From: an uncultured Lachnospiraceae bacterium
Lineage (GTDB): Bacteria > Bacillota_A > Clostridia > Lachnospirales > Lachnospiraceae
Direction: 5' to 3'
NCBI GenBank assembly: GCA_947177885.1
Contig: CAMWWF010000023.1
Coordinates: 1-15,719, forward strand
Length of the DNA stretch: 15,719 bases
This document shows positions 1 through 7,245 of the stretch, piece by piece. A program made the translations under genes and the position numbers. Under the pieces are notes generated by a model that ran no database searches, was not told the DNA's origin, and saw only the letters and a list, made by a program, of their open reading frames with translations. Numbering within the stretch: position 1 is the stretch's first letter; the number at the start of each line of letters is the position of its first letter.

Positions 1-2
1 GC

Positions 3-290
3 AACGCCATTGTAAAGGAAGATTCGCCGCTTTATCTTTCCCGTGACGAGATTTTTGATGGGATGTTTCGCGGTACAGATACAAATATCTTACTGTTCAG
101 TCATTACAGCGGCGTGTGGGCATATGATCAGGAGCAGGGAATTCTGGAAAACAGGACACCGTTATCGGAAATTGGCCTTGCCCGTAACGAGGAGTCCTAT
201 CCGCTCACATTTTTGCCCGATGGCCGGCTTGTTTTGCTGCAGGGAAGCAAAGACGGTATTCATATTAAATATATCCCGGGGGGAAAATAG
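3..290 (+). CDS. C-terminal fragment of a propeller-like protein (5' end outside window)
   Basis: An open frame runs from the first complete codon at base 3 to a TAG at 288-290, giving 95 residues with no start needed inside the window. The internal ATG at 63 lacks a ribosome binding site and should not be taken as the start. The visible tail contains a GVWAYDQEQG stretch and an LTFLPDGRLVLLQG stretch, the kind of short beta-strand and turn pattern seen in blades of beta-propeller or WD40/NHL-like proteins. This is a weak resemblance and no family is claimed. It ends 43 bases before the lipoprotein solute-binding protein on the same strand, so the two are probably co-transcribed and may both act outside the membrane. 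The N-terminus, any signal peptide and the true length cannot be seen. Confidence 0.6.
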   Translation, partial: NAIVKEDSPLYLSRDEIFDGMFRGTDTNILLFSHYSGVWAYDQEQGILENRTPLSEIGLARNEESYPLTFLPDGRLVLLQGSKDGIHIKYIPGGK

Positions 291-333
291 GGATAAGAGC
301 GATCCTGCCATATCTGGAATGAGGAATATTGAG

Positions 334-1662
334 ATGAAAAGATACATTTTAGGGATTATGCTGATATTATGTATGGGGATTATGGGATGCGGTGCAATAC
401 CCTCTGCAGAAATGGAAGAAAAGACATTGACGCTGGCGGTCTTTCAGAGCCAATACGGAGGAGAAACATCCTCAGGAAATTTTGATTTACTGCAATGGGC
501 GGAACGGTATCATGAGGAGCATCCCGATGTAAAGATTGAGATTGTGAATTATTTGGAGAATTACTCGGATCCGTATGAAGCCATTAACCAGATCAAGATT
601 GAGATCAGTGCCGGAAATGGCCCGGATATGATTAATTTCGGCAGTCTGTATTCACCCCTTGACGCTTCCTGCGGAATGATGGAGGATCTGTATCCTTTCA
701 TGGAAAATGATGAATCATTTGATAAACAGGATCATTACTATAATATACTGCAGGCTTTTGATACGGGAAACAGTCTGTATGTGCTCGTGCCTAGTTATAG
801 AATAGACTCGTATGCCACGGTAAACAGGGATCTTACAGGTCTTGACAGCATGAATATCGGACAATTAGTTGATGCTTACAATAAACTGGACGACGAAAGC
901 ATTCTTTTTCCCGGAGAAACAAAAAGAGCTGTTTTTGGAATGATCTGTTATGGAAGCCTGGAGAATTATGTTGACTGGGATGAGGGAATATGCTCTTTTA
1001 ATGGAGACAGTTTTAAAGAAATTTTGAAATTTGCTGATCAATTCCCATCGGAATTAGATTGGGAAAATGAGGATTCGGCAAAAACTGTTTTCAGAGAGGG
1101 CCGTGCGCTGTTGTATCCTGTTAATGTTGACAATGTTTTTGACATTACCGGCACAAGAATGCTTTTCGGCGGGACACCGACTTACATCGGATATCCGTTT
1201 GATTCAGGGTATGGGGGTATGGCGACAGTTGCTGATCTTGCGGTGGGTATCAGTTCAACCAGCAAATATAAAGAGGAGGCGTGGGAGTTTATAAGCAGCC
1301 TGCTCGACAGCGGATTTCAGGATAATGTCAAGGGACTGCCGGTACGTGTCAGTTCATTGGAACAAAGGATAGCGGATGCCATGCAGGCGGAATACAAGGA
1401 GAATGGCGAAAAAATTGTGAAAGAAGTTTTACGTTTCGATGGAGAGGAACCTGACTATATTTATGAAATGTCCGCTGAGGATGCGGAAACCCTGAGGTCT
1501 GTGATCAGCAAAATAGAGCATAACGCAACAGTAGACCGGAATCTGTATAACATATTGTTAGAGGAAGTGGATCATATATTTATCGATGGGCGGAGTGTGG
1601 ACGAGGTTGCGGATATCATTCAAAACAGAGCAAGTATATATATAAGTGAGAGTAAATTGTAA
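334..1662 (+). CDS. Extracellular solute-binding lipoprotein (family 1 type)
   Basis: Predicted 442-residue lipoprotein that binds a substrate, probably a carbohydrate, outside the membrane for an ABC importer. The start at 334 is chosen because a GAGG at 322-325 sits about eight bases upstream and translation then begins with MKRYILGIMLILCMGIMGC, a classic lipoprotein signal with lipobox I16-M17-G18 before Cys19. The open frame extends upstream to 43, but that part overlaps the preceding gene and looks non-coding. The mature part shows family hallmarks: a first strand LTLAVFQ, an amphipathic stretch WAERYHEEHPDVKIEIV, the segment EISAGNGPDMINFG (the usual AGxGPDxI signature near residue 92), and a later KYKEEAWEFISSLL helix. 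Length fits the family (about 400-450). No permease or ATPase gene is visible nearby, so transport partners are upstream or elsewhere. The substrate cannot be told from sequence. Confidence 0.85.
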   Translation: MKRYILGIMLILCMGIMGCGAIPSAEMEEKTLTLAVFQSQYGGETSSGNFDLLQWAERYHEEHPDVKIEIVNYLENYSDPYEAINQIKIEISAGNGPDMINFGSLYSPLDASCGMMEDLYPFMENDESFDKQDHYYNILQAFDTGNSLYVLVPSYRIDSYATVNRDLTGLDSMNIGQLVDAYNKLDDESILFPGETKRAVFGMICYGSLENYVDWDEGICSFNGDSFKEILKFADQFPSELDWENEDSAKTVFREGRALLYPVNVDNVFDITGTRMLFGGTPTYIGYPFDSGYGGMATVADLAVGISSTSKYKEEAWEFISSLLDSGFQDNVKGLPVRVSSLEQRIADAMQAEYKENGEKIVKEVLRFDGEEPDYIYEMSAEDAETLRSVISKIEHNATVDRNLYNILLEEVDHIFIDGRSVDEVADIIQNRASIYISESKL

Positions 1663-1701
1663 TGTGAGCAAAAGGAAAACCATACCTGAAAGGAATATGA
1701 C

Positions 1702-3405
1702 TTGAAATTTTTACTGGTGGCCATCAATGCGAAATACATACACTCCAACCCTGCCATATACAGCCTGCGGGCCTTTGCGGGGGAGGAGCTGCGGCAGTAT
1801 ATAGAGCTTGCGGAATATACCATCAATCAGCCGATGCAGGAGATTCTGGCGGATATTTACCGCCGGGATCCCGATGTCATCGGCTTTTCCTGCTATATCT
1901 GGAACTGGCATCTGGTGCAGGAATTGCTGGCGGAGCTTCCCAAGGTATTGTTGGATGTGCCGATATGGCTTGGCGGTCCTGAAGTCTCTTATGATGCGGA
2001 TCAGCTTTTGGGAAAGGGAAGATTCCCCTTTGTCAAAGGTATTATGGTGGGAGAGGGGGAGACTGTCTTTCGAGGACTGATGGAATATTACACCTATCAG
2101 GGGAAAGAGCCTTTCTACCTGAAAGATGTGCGGGGATTATGTCTCCGGGATGGCTATACGCAGTCCCAGGAACTGACGGATTTAAGCAGTATTCCTTTTT
2201 TGTATGATGATCTGGAGCCTTTTACCAATCGGATCATCTATTATGAGACAAGCAGGGGGTGCCCTTACAGGTGCAGCTATTGTCTGTCTTCCATTGACAA
2301 GATAGTTCGTTTTCGTGAAGTCAATATTGTAAAGAGGGAGCTGCAGTTCTTCCTGGATCATCATGTGAAACAGGTGAAATTCGTAGACCGGACCTTTAAC
2401 TGTAAGCATGAACATGCCATGGAGATCTGGCAGTATATTTACGAACATGACAATGGCATCACAAATTTTCATTTTGAGATTTCAGCAGATATTCTGCGGG
2501 AAGATGAAATTGCGCTGTTAAATAAACTGCGTCCAGGACTGGTACAGCTGGAGATCGGGGTGCAGACCACGAATCCCGATACGCTGCGGGCAATCTGCCG
2601 CAGTATGGATATTGACAGACTGGAATCCAATGTGGCGGCAATCCATGCAGGGAAAAACATTCATCAGCATTTAGACCTGATCGCAGGGCTGCCCTATGAG
2701 GATTATGGAAGTTTCGGACGTTCCTTCGACCAGGTATACCGCATGAAACCGGAGCAGCTGCAATTGGGTTTTCTGAAAGTGTTGAAAGGTTCTCTGATGC
2801 ATGAGAAGGCGGAGGAATACGGAATCTTCTATCTGGACAGTCCGCCCTATGAGGTGCTTTATACGAAATGGCTGTCTTATGAAGATGTACTTCGGCTGAA
2901 GGGTATTGAGGAGATGGTGGAGCTGTACTATAACAGCAGCCAGTTCACCCATACTTTGCCTGTGCTGGAAACCGTGTTTGCAGGTCCCTTCGCCATGTTT
3001 GAAGCGCTGGCCGATTTTTACAGGGAGAGAGGATACTTTACGAACAGTCCCGCAAGAGCTTACCGGTATCAGGTGATACTGGAATTTGCCAGCCGATATG
3101 ATGGTGAAAGGGAAGCGGTTTACAGGGAGCTTCTGACCTATGATATGTATCTGCGGGAGAATCTGAAGAGCAGACCGGATTTCGCCAGGGATCTGACACC
3201 CTATAAGGAACAGATCAGAGGATTCTTCCAGAGGGAGAACAGGCAGCGGAATCTGACCCATGTAGAACCTTTTACATATCCTGTCTGGGATGTGGAGACA
3301 ATTAAGGCTGGAGAAAAGAATGAAAAAGAAATGTTCGTGTCCTTTGATTATGGGGTGCGCAATCCACTCACATATGAGGCCATGGTGAAACACATTTTGT
3401 TGTAA
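1702..3405 (+). CDS. B12-binding domain radical SAM protein, DUF4080 type
   Basis: 567-residue cytoplasmic enzyme of unknown substrate. It starts at a TTG (1702), supported by AAAGGA at 1689-1694 with seven bases of spacing; the ATG at 1697 reads only Met-Thr-stop. Residues 1 to about 130 form a cobalamin-binding Rossmann-type domain, with IGFSCYIWNW and VGEGETVF typical of this group. The radical SAM core follows, with the 4Fe-4S motif SRGCPYRCSYC placing cysteines at 187, 191 and 194. Later the segments LEIGVQTTNPDTL and HLDLIAGLPYED match the Elp3/MiaB-like barrel. The C-terminal region of about 180 residues corresponds to the DUF4080 domain known only from such proteins. It lies 39 bases after the solute-binding gene with no terminator seen, so read-through is possible. 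Members are often annotated generically; no reaction is assigned here. Confidence 0.88.
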   Translation: MKFLLVAINAKYIHSNPAIYSLRAFAGEELRQYIELAEYTINQPMQEILADIYRRDPDVIGFSCYIWNWHLVQELLAELPKVLLDVPIWLGGPEVSYDADQLLGKGRFPFVKGIMVGEGETVFRGLMEYYTYQGKEPFYLKDVRGLCLRDGYTQSQELTDLSSIPFLYDDLEPFTNRIIYYETSRGCPYRCSYCLSSIDKIVRFREVNIVKRELQFFLDHHVKQVKFVDRTFNCKHEHAMEIWQYIYEHDNGITNFHFEISADILREDEIALLNKLRPGLVQLEIGVQTTNPDTLRAICRSMDIDRLESNVAAIHAGKNIHQHLDLIAGLPYEDYGSFGRSFDQVYRMKPEQLQLGFLKVLKGSLMHEKAEEYGIFYLDSPPYEVLYTKWLSYEDVLRLKGIEEMVELYYNSSQFTHTLPVLETVFAGPFAMFEALADFYRERGYFTNSPARAYRYQVILEFASRYDGEREAVYRELLTYDMYLRENLKSRPDFARDLTPYKEQIRGFFQRENRQRNLTHVEPFTYPVWDVETIKAGEKNEKEMFVSFDYGVRNPLTYEAMVKHILL

Positions 3406-3419
3406 GAGCGTGGAACGAA

Positions 3420-3451
3420 CCAAAACGTATCATATAGAGACATACTTTTGG
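3420..3451. repeat. Imperfect inverted repeat between convergent genes
   Basis: CCAAAACGTAT (3420-3430) is complementary to ATACTTTTGG (3442-3451) with one unpaired C, giving ten base pairs around an 11-base loop. It sits just after the radical SAM stop. No T-run of useful length follows on either strand, so it may be a weak or factor-assisted 3' end for the plus-strand gene rather than a canonical terminator. Confidence 0.35.
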
Positions 3452-3470
3452 CTGTATAACACATAACATA

Positions 3471-3502
3471 TAAAAGAGCAGTAAATGAAATTCATTTGCT
3501 GT
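3471..3502 (-). terminator. Probable intrinsic terminator of the minus-strand TPR-like gene
   Basis: Bases 3479-3487 pair with 3493-3501 (nine pairs including one G-U, five-base loop). Read on the minus strand, the stem begins about nine bases after the stop at 3510 and is followed by C-T-T-T-T-A at 3476-3471. The T-run is short and the stem AT-rich, so efficiency is uncertain. Confidence 0.5.
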
Positions 3503-3509
3503 CCATGAT

Positions 3510-4124
3510 TTAGAGATCGGGATAGGTCTCCTTCAAATGATTCATGATAATATTACGGTTAGAGGAACGCAATCCTTCCGCCGTGTCTTTCAGCCACTGG
3601 ATCTTTTCACTTTCTCGCTGTGAGACATAGTAGTCTGCCAGCTGATAGTAGGTGCGGCTGATATCCGTCCGGGTGCTGATGGCAAATTCCATCAGAATGG
3701 CGGCTTCTTTTACATAGCCTGCGGCGATCAGGGCATCCGCCCACTTCTGCAATGTGCGAACCAGAAGAGTATAATTCTGATCATACTCTGTCAATACGGT
3801 AATATTGGCAGTGCCGTACTCCAGCTTTAAGTCCGTGTTGGAATAGCCGGTGAGATTGACAATTTTCTGTGAAGTCAGGGATTCCATAAGGTCGATGCAT
3901 TCCAATACAGCCTCATCCTCCTGCAGAATATTGGTGGGGAAGGTCTCCAGAGGAATGTGAATGTAATTCAAATTGTCCAATGGTTTTTTGCGGACGGAAT
4001 TTGCCAGACGTTCCCGTTCCCAAAAGTTTTTTTCGTTTTCCTGCCGTGCTTTGCTCTGCCGCTTAAGACGGATGGAAAGAAAGAGAATGAAAACAATTAA
4101 ACTTGCCAAAATCACTAAATTCAT
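3510..4124 (-). CDS. Membrane-anchored conserved protein with TPR-like C-terminus, function unknown
   Basis: 204 residues. The start at 4124 is chosen over the upstream ATG at 4190 because GAAAGGA (complement of 4133-4139) lies eight bases before it and the protein then opens with MNLVILASLIVFILFLSIRLKRQ, a single membrane helix (residues about 3-18) followed by positive charges. A charged linker (NEKNFWERERLANSVRKKPLDNL) leads into a soluble domain of about 160 residues. The last 90 residues read as paired amphipathic helices (WADALIAAGYVKEAAILMEFAIS and YYQLADYYVSQRESEKIQWLKDTAEGL) of TPR-like character. The N-in/C-in orientation and a scaffolding role are inference. It resembles conserved hypothetical proteins I associate with Lachnospiraceae, but I cannot name a characterised homologue. 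It is convergent with the radical SAM gene and divergent from the microprotein gene. Confidence 0.75.
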   Translation of the reverse strand: MNLVILASLIVFILFLSIRLKRQSKARQENEKNFWERERLANSVRKKPLDNLNYIHIPLETFPTNILQEDEAVLECIDLMESLTSQKIVNLTGYSNTDLKLEYGTANITVLTEYDQNYTLLVRTLQKWADALIAAGYVKEAAILMEFAISTRTDISRTYYQLADYYVSQRESEKIQWLKDTAEGLRSSNRNIIMNHLKETYPDL

Positions 4125-4152
4125 ATATAATATCCTTTCAGAGTTCTTGTGT

Positions 4153-4161
4153 ATTATATCA
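4153..4161 (-). promoter_or_regulatory. Extended -10 promoter for the TPR-like gene
   Basis: On the minus strand the sequence reads TGATATAAT, a perfect TATAAT -10 (complement of 4153-4158) with the TGn extension (complement of 4159-4161). No good -35 lies 17 bases upstream, which extended -10 promoters can do without. Transcription would start near 4146, leaving about 20 bases before the start codon and including its ribosome binding site. Confidence 0.5.
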
Positions 4162-4216
4162 TCAAACCGACAGTGAATGAGACAATACACCAGTTTATTC
4201 GGGGAGACACAGAATC

Positions 4217-4324
4217 ATGTTCAATTTAAATAATAAAAAGACCAGGCAGCGAGTGTCGGCGGTGATCATTGCTATACTCGTCCTTGCCATGATCATTCCC
4301 ACTTTAACATATTTTTTTAATTAA
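4217..4324 (+). CDS. 35-residue single-pass membrane microprotein
   Basis: Short frame from ATG 4217 to TAA 4322-4324. GGGGAG at 4201-4206 lies about ten bases upstream. The product has a polar, basic N-terminus (residues 1-12, with NNKKTRQR) followed by one continuous hydrophobic segment (VSAVIIAILVLAMIIPTLTYFF, split here as residues 13-34), so a single membrane helix with N-terminus inside is expected. No function is known to me. It precedes the structured leader and VanW gene by 45 and 168 bases on the same strand. Small size means chance cannot be ruled out, but a good ribosome binding site together with a sharp basic-then-hydrophobic pattern argues that it is translated. Confidence 0.6.
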   Translation: MFNLNNKKTRQRVSAVIIAILVLAMIIPTLTYFFN

Positions 4325-4365
4325 TTCAATGAGATGTGCTTATACTTTTGCTGTCAGGAGTTTTT

Positions 4366-4449
4366 CGGGCCTGTAAGACCCGCAAAATTGCATGGAGACA
4401 TGAGTTTGCGGAACGTCAGGAAGCCACAGCAGGCGGCGAAAGTTTTTTT
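4366..4449 (+). ncRNA. Structured RNA leader or small RNA upstream of the VanW gene
   Basis: Nested complementary segments fold this stretch: GCCTG (4369-4373) with CAGGC (4430-4434), GAC (4377-4379) with GTC (4415-4417), CCGCAAA (4380-4386) with TTTGCGG (4405-4411), and CATG (4391-4394) with CATG (4399-4402) around a GAGA tetraloop. Eight bases after the outer stem a run of seven T occurs (4443-4449), as in a terminator. A competing small hairpin, CGGG (4366-4369) with CCCG (4379-4382), overlaps the same bases, so two states are possible. It could be a leader that attenuates the VanW gene or an independent small RNA. I do not recognise a known riboswitch class; c-di-GMP-I, cobalamin and T-box consensus elements were considered and do not fit. 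Confidence 0.4.
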
Positions 4450-4492
4450 CTTGGGAGCAGATATGTTGCGGAAAGGCATCAGGGAGGTTATC

Positions 4493-5971
4493 ATGGAGAA
4501 ACTATTCAGAAAAGATACAGCTGCAGTACTGACGGCGGTTCTGGCGTTTTCCTTCGGTATGACAGTACAGGCTGCAGAGGATAAGGGGATTATCAAAACA
4601 GGTATTTATGCCGGGGATATTGAATTGTCCGGTATGAGTGCCGAACAGGCTGAAGCGGCTTTGAATGCGTATGTGGACGGTCTGAGGGAGACAGAGATCA
4701 CATTGCTTGCCGGGGGAGATCATCCGGTGGTGGTGACCGCGGGCGAGCTGGGAATAGAGTGGAGCAATCCGGAGCTGGTCACGGAGGCTCTGGAAGTGGG
4801 TACCCATGGCAATGTGATTGAGCGTTACAAGATCTTAAAGGATCTGGAGCATGAGAATCTGGTATATCCCATTGAGCTGGAATTTGATTTTCAGACGATA
4901 AATGATATCTTGTCGAATGAGTGCGTCAAATATGATGTAAAAGCCGTTAATACCGGTTTGAAACGCGAGAACGGCGAGTTTCAGGTCGTGGAAGGGCGTA
5001 CGGGATATTCTCTGGATGTGGAGACTTCTATTGATCTCATATATGATTATCTGACCACGGAATGGGATCATGAACCCTGTCAGATCGCGCTGGATGTTAC
5101 GGTGGAGGAACCTAAGGGCAGTGCGGAAGAGCTGGCGCAGGTAACAGATATACTGGGAACCTTTACCACATCCTATACCACTTCCGGTTCCTCCAGAAGC
5201 GCCAATGTGGAGAATGGGTGTAACCTGATCAATGGAACCACATTGTATCCCGGGGAAGAGTTTTCCACCTATGAGGCGGTGGCTCCTTTTTCTACGCAAA
5301 ACGGTTATTATATGGCAGGATCCTATGTCAACGGCAGAGTAGTGGACAGCCTTGGAGGAGGGATCTGTCAGGTATCGACCACTTTATATAATGCCGTGCT
5401 GCTCTCCGAGCTGGAGATTACGGAGAGACATAATCATTCCATGATCGTCACATATGTGAATCCTTCCGCCGATGCGGCGATTGCGGAGAGTTCAGGCAAG
5501 GATTTCAGGTTTGTCAATAATCTGGATTATCCTATTTACATTGAAGGATATACCGAGAATAAGCGGATCACTTTCAATATATACGGAAAAGAAGCCCGTG
5601 ATCCCGGTCATCAGGTGAGTTATGAAAGTGAAGTGCTGGAAGTGATTAATCCGCCTTCCGACAATCTGATCGCGGATGCGTCTCAGCCTGTGGGATATGT
5701 TGTTGTCACGGAGAGCGCCCATATCGGTTATAAGGCAAGACTTTGGAAGGTTGTGACGGAAAACGGCGTGGAAGTCAGCCGTGAGCAGATCAACAGCAGC
5801 AGCTATAAGATGGTGCCCAGAAGCGCTGTGGTAGGAGTTGCTACCGAGGATCCCCATGCATATGAAGAGATCATGGCTGCTATCGGAACGGGAAATGTGG
5901 ATCATGTGAGAAATGTGGCCGGTATGCTGACTGCGCCGCCGCAGTATGAGGACGATTCGGATGACGAGTAG
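4493..5971 (+). CDS. Secreted VanW-domain protein (YoaR-like, putative peptidoglycan binding)
   Basis: 492 residues. The start at 4493 has GGAGG at 4483-4487 and yields a short basic n-region plus hydrophobic core, MEKLFRKDTAAVLTAVLAF, ending with VQAAED, a plausible signal peptidase I site near residue 27. An alternative in-frame ATG at 4463 also has a GGGAG but gives an unusually long n-region. Residues about 40-215 resemble the putative peptidoglycan-binding domain that precedes VanW in YoaR-like proteins. Residues about 220-355 are the VanW domain, with NLINGTTLYPGEEFS, the signature GGGICQVSTTLYNA (Cys292) and ERHNHS. The C-terminal 130 residues are extracellular and end in an acidic tail (EDDSDDE). 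VanW was named from vancomycin resistance clusters, yet its role is unknown and no van genes are present, so resistance should not be inferred. It is probably cell-wall associated. Confidence 0.88.
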   Translation: MEKLFRKDTAAVLTAVLAFSFGMTVQAAEDKGIIKTGIYAGDIELSGMSAEQAEAALNAYVDGLRETEITLLAGGDHPVVVTAGELGIEWSNPELVTEALEVGTHGNVIERYKILKDLEHENLVYPIELEFDFQTINDILSNECVKYDVKAVNTGLKRENGEFQVVEGRTGYSLDVETSIDLIYDYLTTEWDHEPCQIALDVTVEEPKGSAEELAQVTDILGTFTTSYTTSGSSRSANVENGCNLINGTTLYPGEEFSTYEAVAPFSTQNGYYMAGSYVNGRVVDSLGGGICQVSTTLYNAVLLSELEITERHNHSMIVTYVNPSADAAIAESSGKDFRFVNNLDYPIYIEGYTENKRITFNIYGKEARDPGHQVSYESEVLEVINPPSDNLIADASQPVGYVVVTESAHIGYKARLWKVVTENGVEVSREQINSSSYKMVPRSAVVGVATEDPHAYEEIMAAIGTGNVDHVRNVAGMLTAPPQYEDDSDDE

Positions 5972-5974
5972 GCC

Positions 5975-5996
5975 GGCGGGATTACCGTCATTGTTT
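5975..5996 (+). terminator. Weak terminator-like hairpin after the VanW gene
   Basis: GGCGG (5975-5979) pairs with CCGTC (5985-5989) including one G-U, with loop GATTA, starting four bases after the stop. The tail ATTGTTT is only partly T-rich. A terminator is plausible but not strong. Confidence 0.3.
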
Positions 5997-6099
5997 GCTC
6001 CGTTCGAAGCCGCATATGCGCAGTAGTTGCGGGAACAGTGATTTTAGAATCTTGTCGGTCTGGGGCTTGCAGGATGCGGAGAGTAACTTGAGGACTGGT

Positions 6100-7224
6100 A
6101 TGAAAATCGGGAAAGTATCAACGAATGTATTAAAACGTTCTGTCTTAAGGCAGATCAATACAAGAAGAGAAGAAGTGGTAAATGGCGCAGGCATAGGGGG
6201 GGACTGCGCCATTTTTTCATTTCCCGGGGAAACCATGACAGTGACCTGTGTACAGGAAGCTTCGCTGTGGATATCGAAGGCAGCCTTCCCAGGTCACAAG
6301 GCCGGGGAAAGGGAACCGCAGCTTATGCCGGTGGAAGCAAAAGCAGAGACGGCAGTACAAGATGCTGCAGTGTGGAAAAGGACGAATGAAGAACCGTCTG
6401 CCGAACAGCGTACCATAACACAACTGATTCAGAAATGTGCTAACAATCTGGCGGCCCGAGGGGCGGAGCCGGTATCTGTTCTGATCACTCTGCTGCTTCC
6501 GGAAAGTCTGGAGGAACCTGATTTAAAAGAGCTTATGGAAGAAGCGGAGAGAATCTGCGGCAGTCTCCATATACAGATTGCGGGGGGACAGACCAGAGTC
6601 ACCGGGGCAGTGATGACTCCCTATGGGGTGGTCACAGGAATCGGAAAAATATTGGCCGGGACCTTCCGGAGTCTGAAGTCTGCGGCACCGGGACAGGATG
6701 TGGTGATCAGTAAATGGATCGGTTTGGAGGGAACGGCTATTCTGGCAAAGCAATACAGGGGGAGGCTGTTGGAGCGCTATCCGGTCTGGCTCGTGGAGGA
6801 GGCTGCGGGCTTTGACAGATTACTGTCCGTGATACCGGAGGCCGCCACCGCCGTGAAGTCCGGCGTGTGTGCCATGCATGATGTTTCCGAGGGCGGTATA
6901 TTCGGAGCGCTGTGGGAACTGGCAGAGGGCTCAGGCGTTGGACTGACCATAGATTTGAAGAAGCTGCCTCTGCGGCAGGAGACGGTGGAGGTATGTGAGT
7001 GCTGTAATGTAAATCCATATGAGCTGTTGTCGGGAGGATGCCTTCTGATGACAAGCGGGGATGGTTCCGGTCTGGTGTCCGCCCTGAAGGCGGAGGGAGT
7101 TCCTGCTGTAATAGTGGGAAAAGTGACAGACAGCAAGGACAGGATTCTGGTAAATGAGGATGAGGTCCGTTACCTGGATCGTCCGAAAAATGATGAGCTC
7201 TACAGGGTAGTTGAGACCCGCTGA
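6100..7224 (+). CDS. AIR synthase-related protein (PurM/HypE fold), divergent
   Basis: 374 residues from ATG 6100, chosen for GAGG at 6090-6093 and because the family begins with the MKIGKV...LKRSV pattern seen here; the open frame upstream to 5995 lacks this. The fold is that of ATP-binding PurM/HypE/ThiL proteins: a first half with GAGIGGDCA (Asp35) and GAEPVSVLITLLLPE, and a second half with HDVSEGGIFGALWELAEGSGVGLTIDL followed by ELLSGGCLLMTS. It lacks the C-terminal Pro-Arg-Ile-Cys tail of HypE, and no other hydrogenase maturation gene is present, so HypE is unlikely. Two oddities: the usual STDP-type nucleotide/metal motif after the first strand is absent and replaced by a low-similarity stretch (residues about 54-103), and the usual ND motif reads NN (115-116). 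It heads a run with Lrp and aminotransferase genes. The substrate is unknown. Confidence 0.82.
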   Translation: MKIGKVSTNVLKRSVLRQINTRREEVVNGAGIGGDCAIFSFPGETMTVTCVQEASLWISKAAFPGHKAGEREPQLMPVEAKAETAVQDAAVWKRTNEEPSAEQRTITQLIQKCANNLAARGAEPVSVLITLLLPESLEEPDLKELMEEAERICGSLHIQIAGGQTRVTGAVMTPYGVVTGIGKILAGTFRSLKSAAPGQDVVISKWIGLEGTAILAKQYRGRLLERYPVWLVEEAAGFDRLLSVIPEAATAVKSGVCAMHDVSEGGIFGALWELAEGSGVGLTIDLKKLPLRQETVEVCECCNVNPYELLSGGCLLMTSGDGSGLVSALKAEGVPAVIVGKVTDSKDRILVNEDEVRYLDRPKNDELYRVVETR

Positions 7225-7230
7225 AGCGGG
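7217..7230 (+). promoter_or_regulatory. Hairpin enclosing the AIR-synthase-like stop codon, just before the Lrp ribosome binding site
   Basis: CCCGC (7217-7221) and GCGGG (7226-7230) form a perfect five-pair GC-rich stem around the loop TGAA, which contains the stop codon TGA (7222-7224). The GGGAGG of the next gene starts three bases later. There is no T-run, so it is not a terminator. It could tie translation of the two genes together, since a terminating ribosome would melt it. Confidence 0.35.
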
Positions 7231-7245
7231 CAGGGAGGTAGAAGA

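Noticed and set aside
43..333. Long N-terminal extension of the solute-binding protein frame.
   Set aside because: It overlaps the preceding gene in another frame, lacks a ribosome binding site, and would bury the lipoprotein signal that begins at 334.
2671..3423. 250-codon open frame on minus, antisense to the radical SAM gene.
   Set aside because: The composition is that of a shadow frame (rich in His, Gln, Ile, Leu) with no ribosome binding site, and the plus strand has a clear conserved protein.
4493..5971. Vancomycin resistance determinant.
   Set aside because: VanW domains are common in Firmicutes without resistance; no vanA/vanH/vanX-type genes or VanRS-like regulators are present.
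6100..7224. Annotation as hydrogenase maturation protein HypE.
   Set aside because: The HypE C-terminal Pro-Arg-Ile-Cys tail is absent, no hyp or hydrogenase genes are near, and motif differences point to a separate AIR-synthase-related group.
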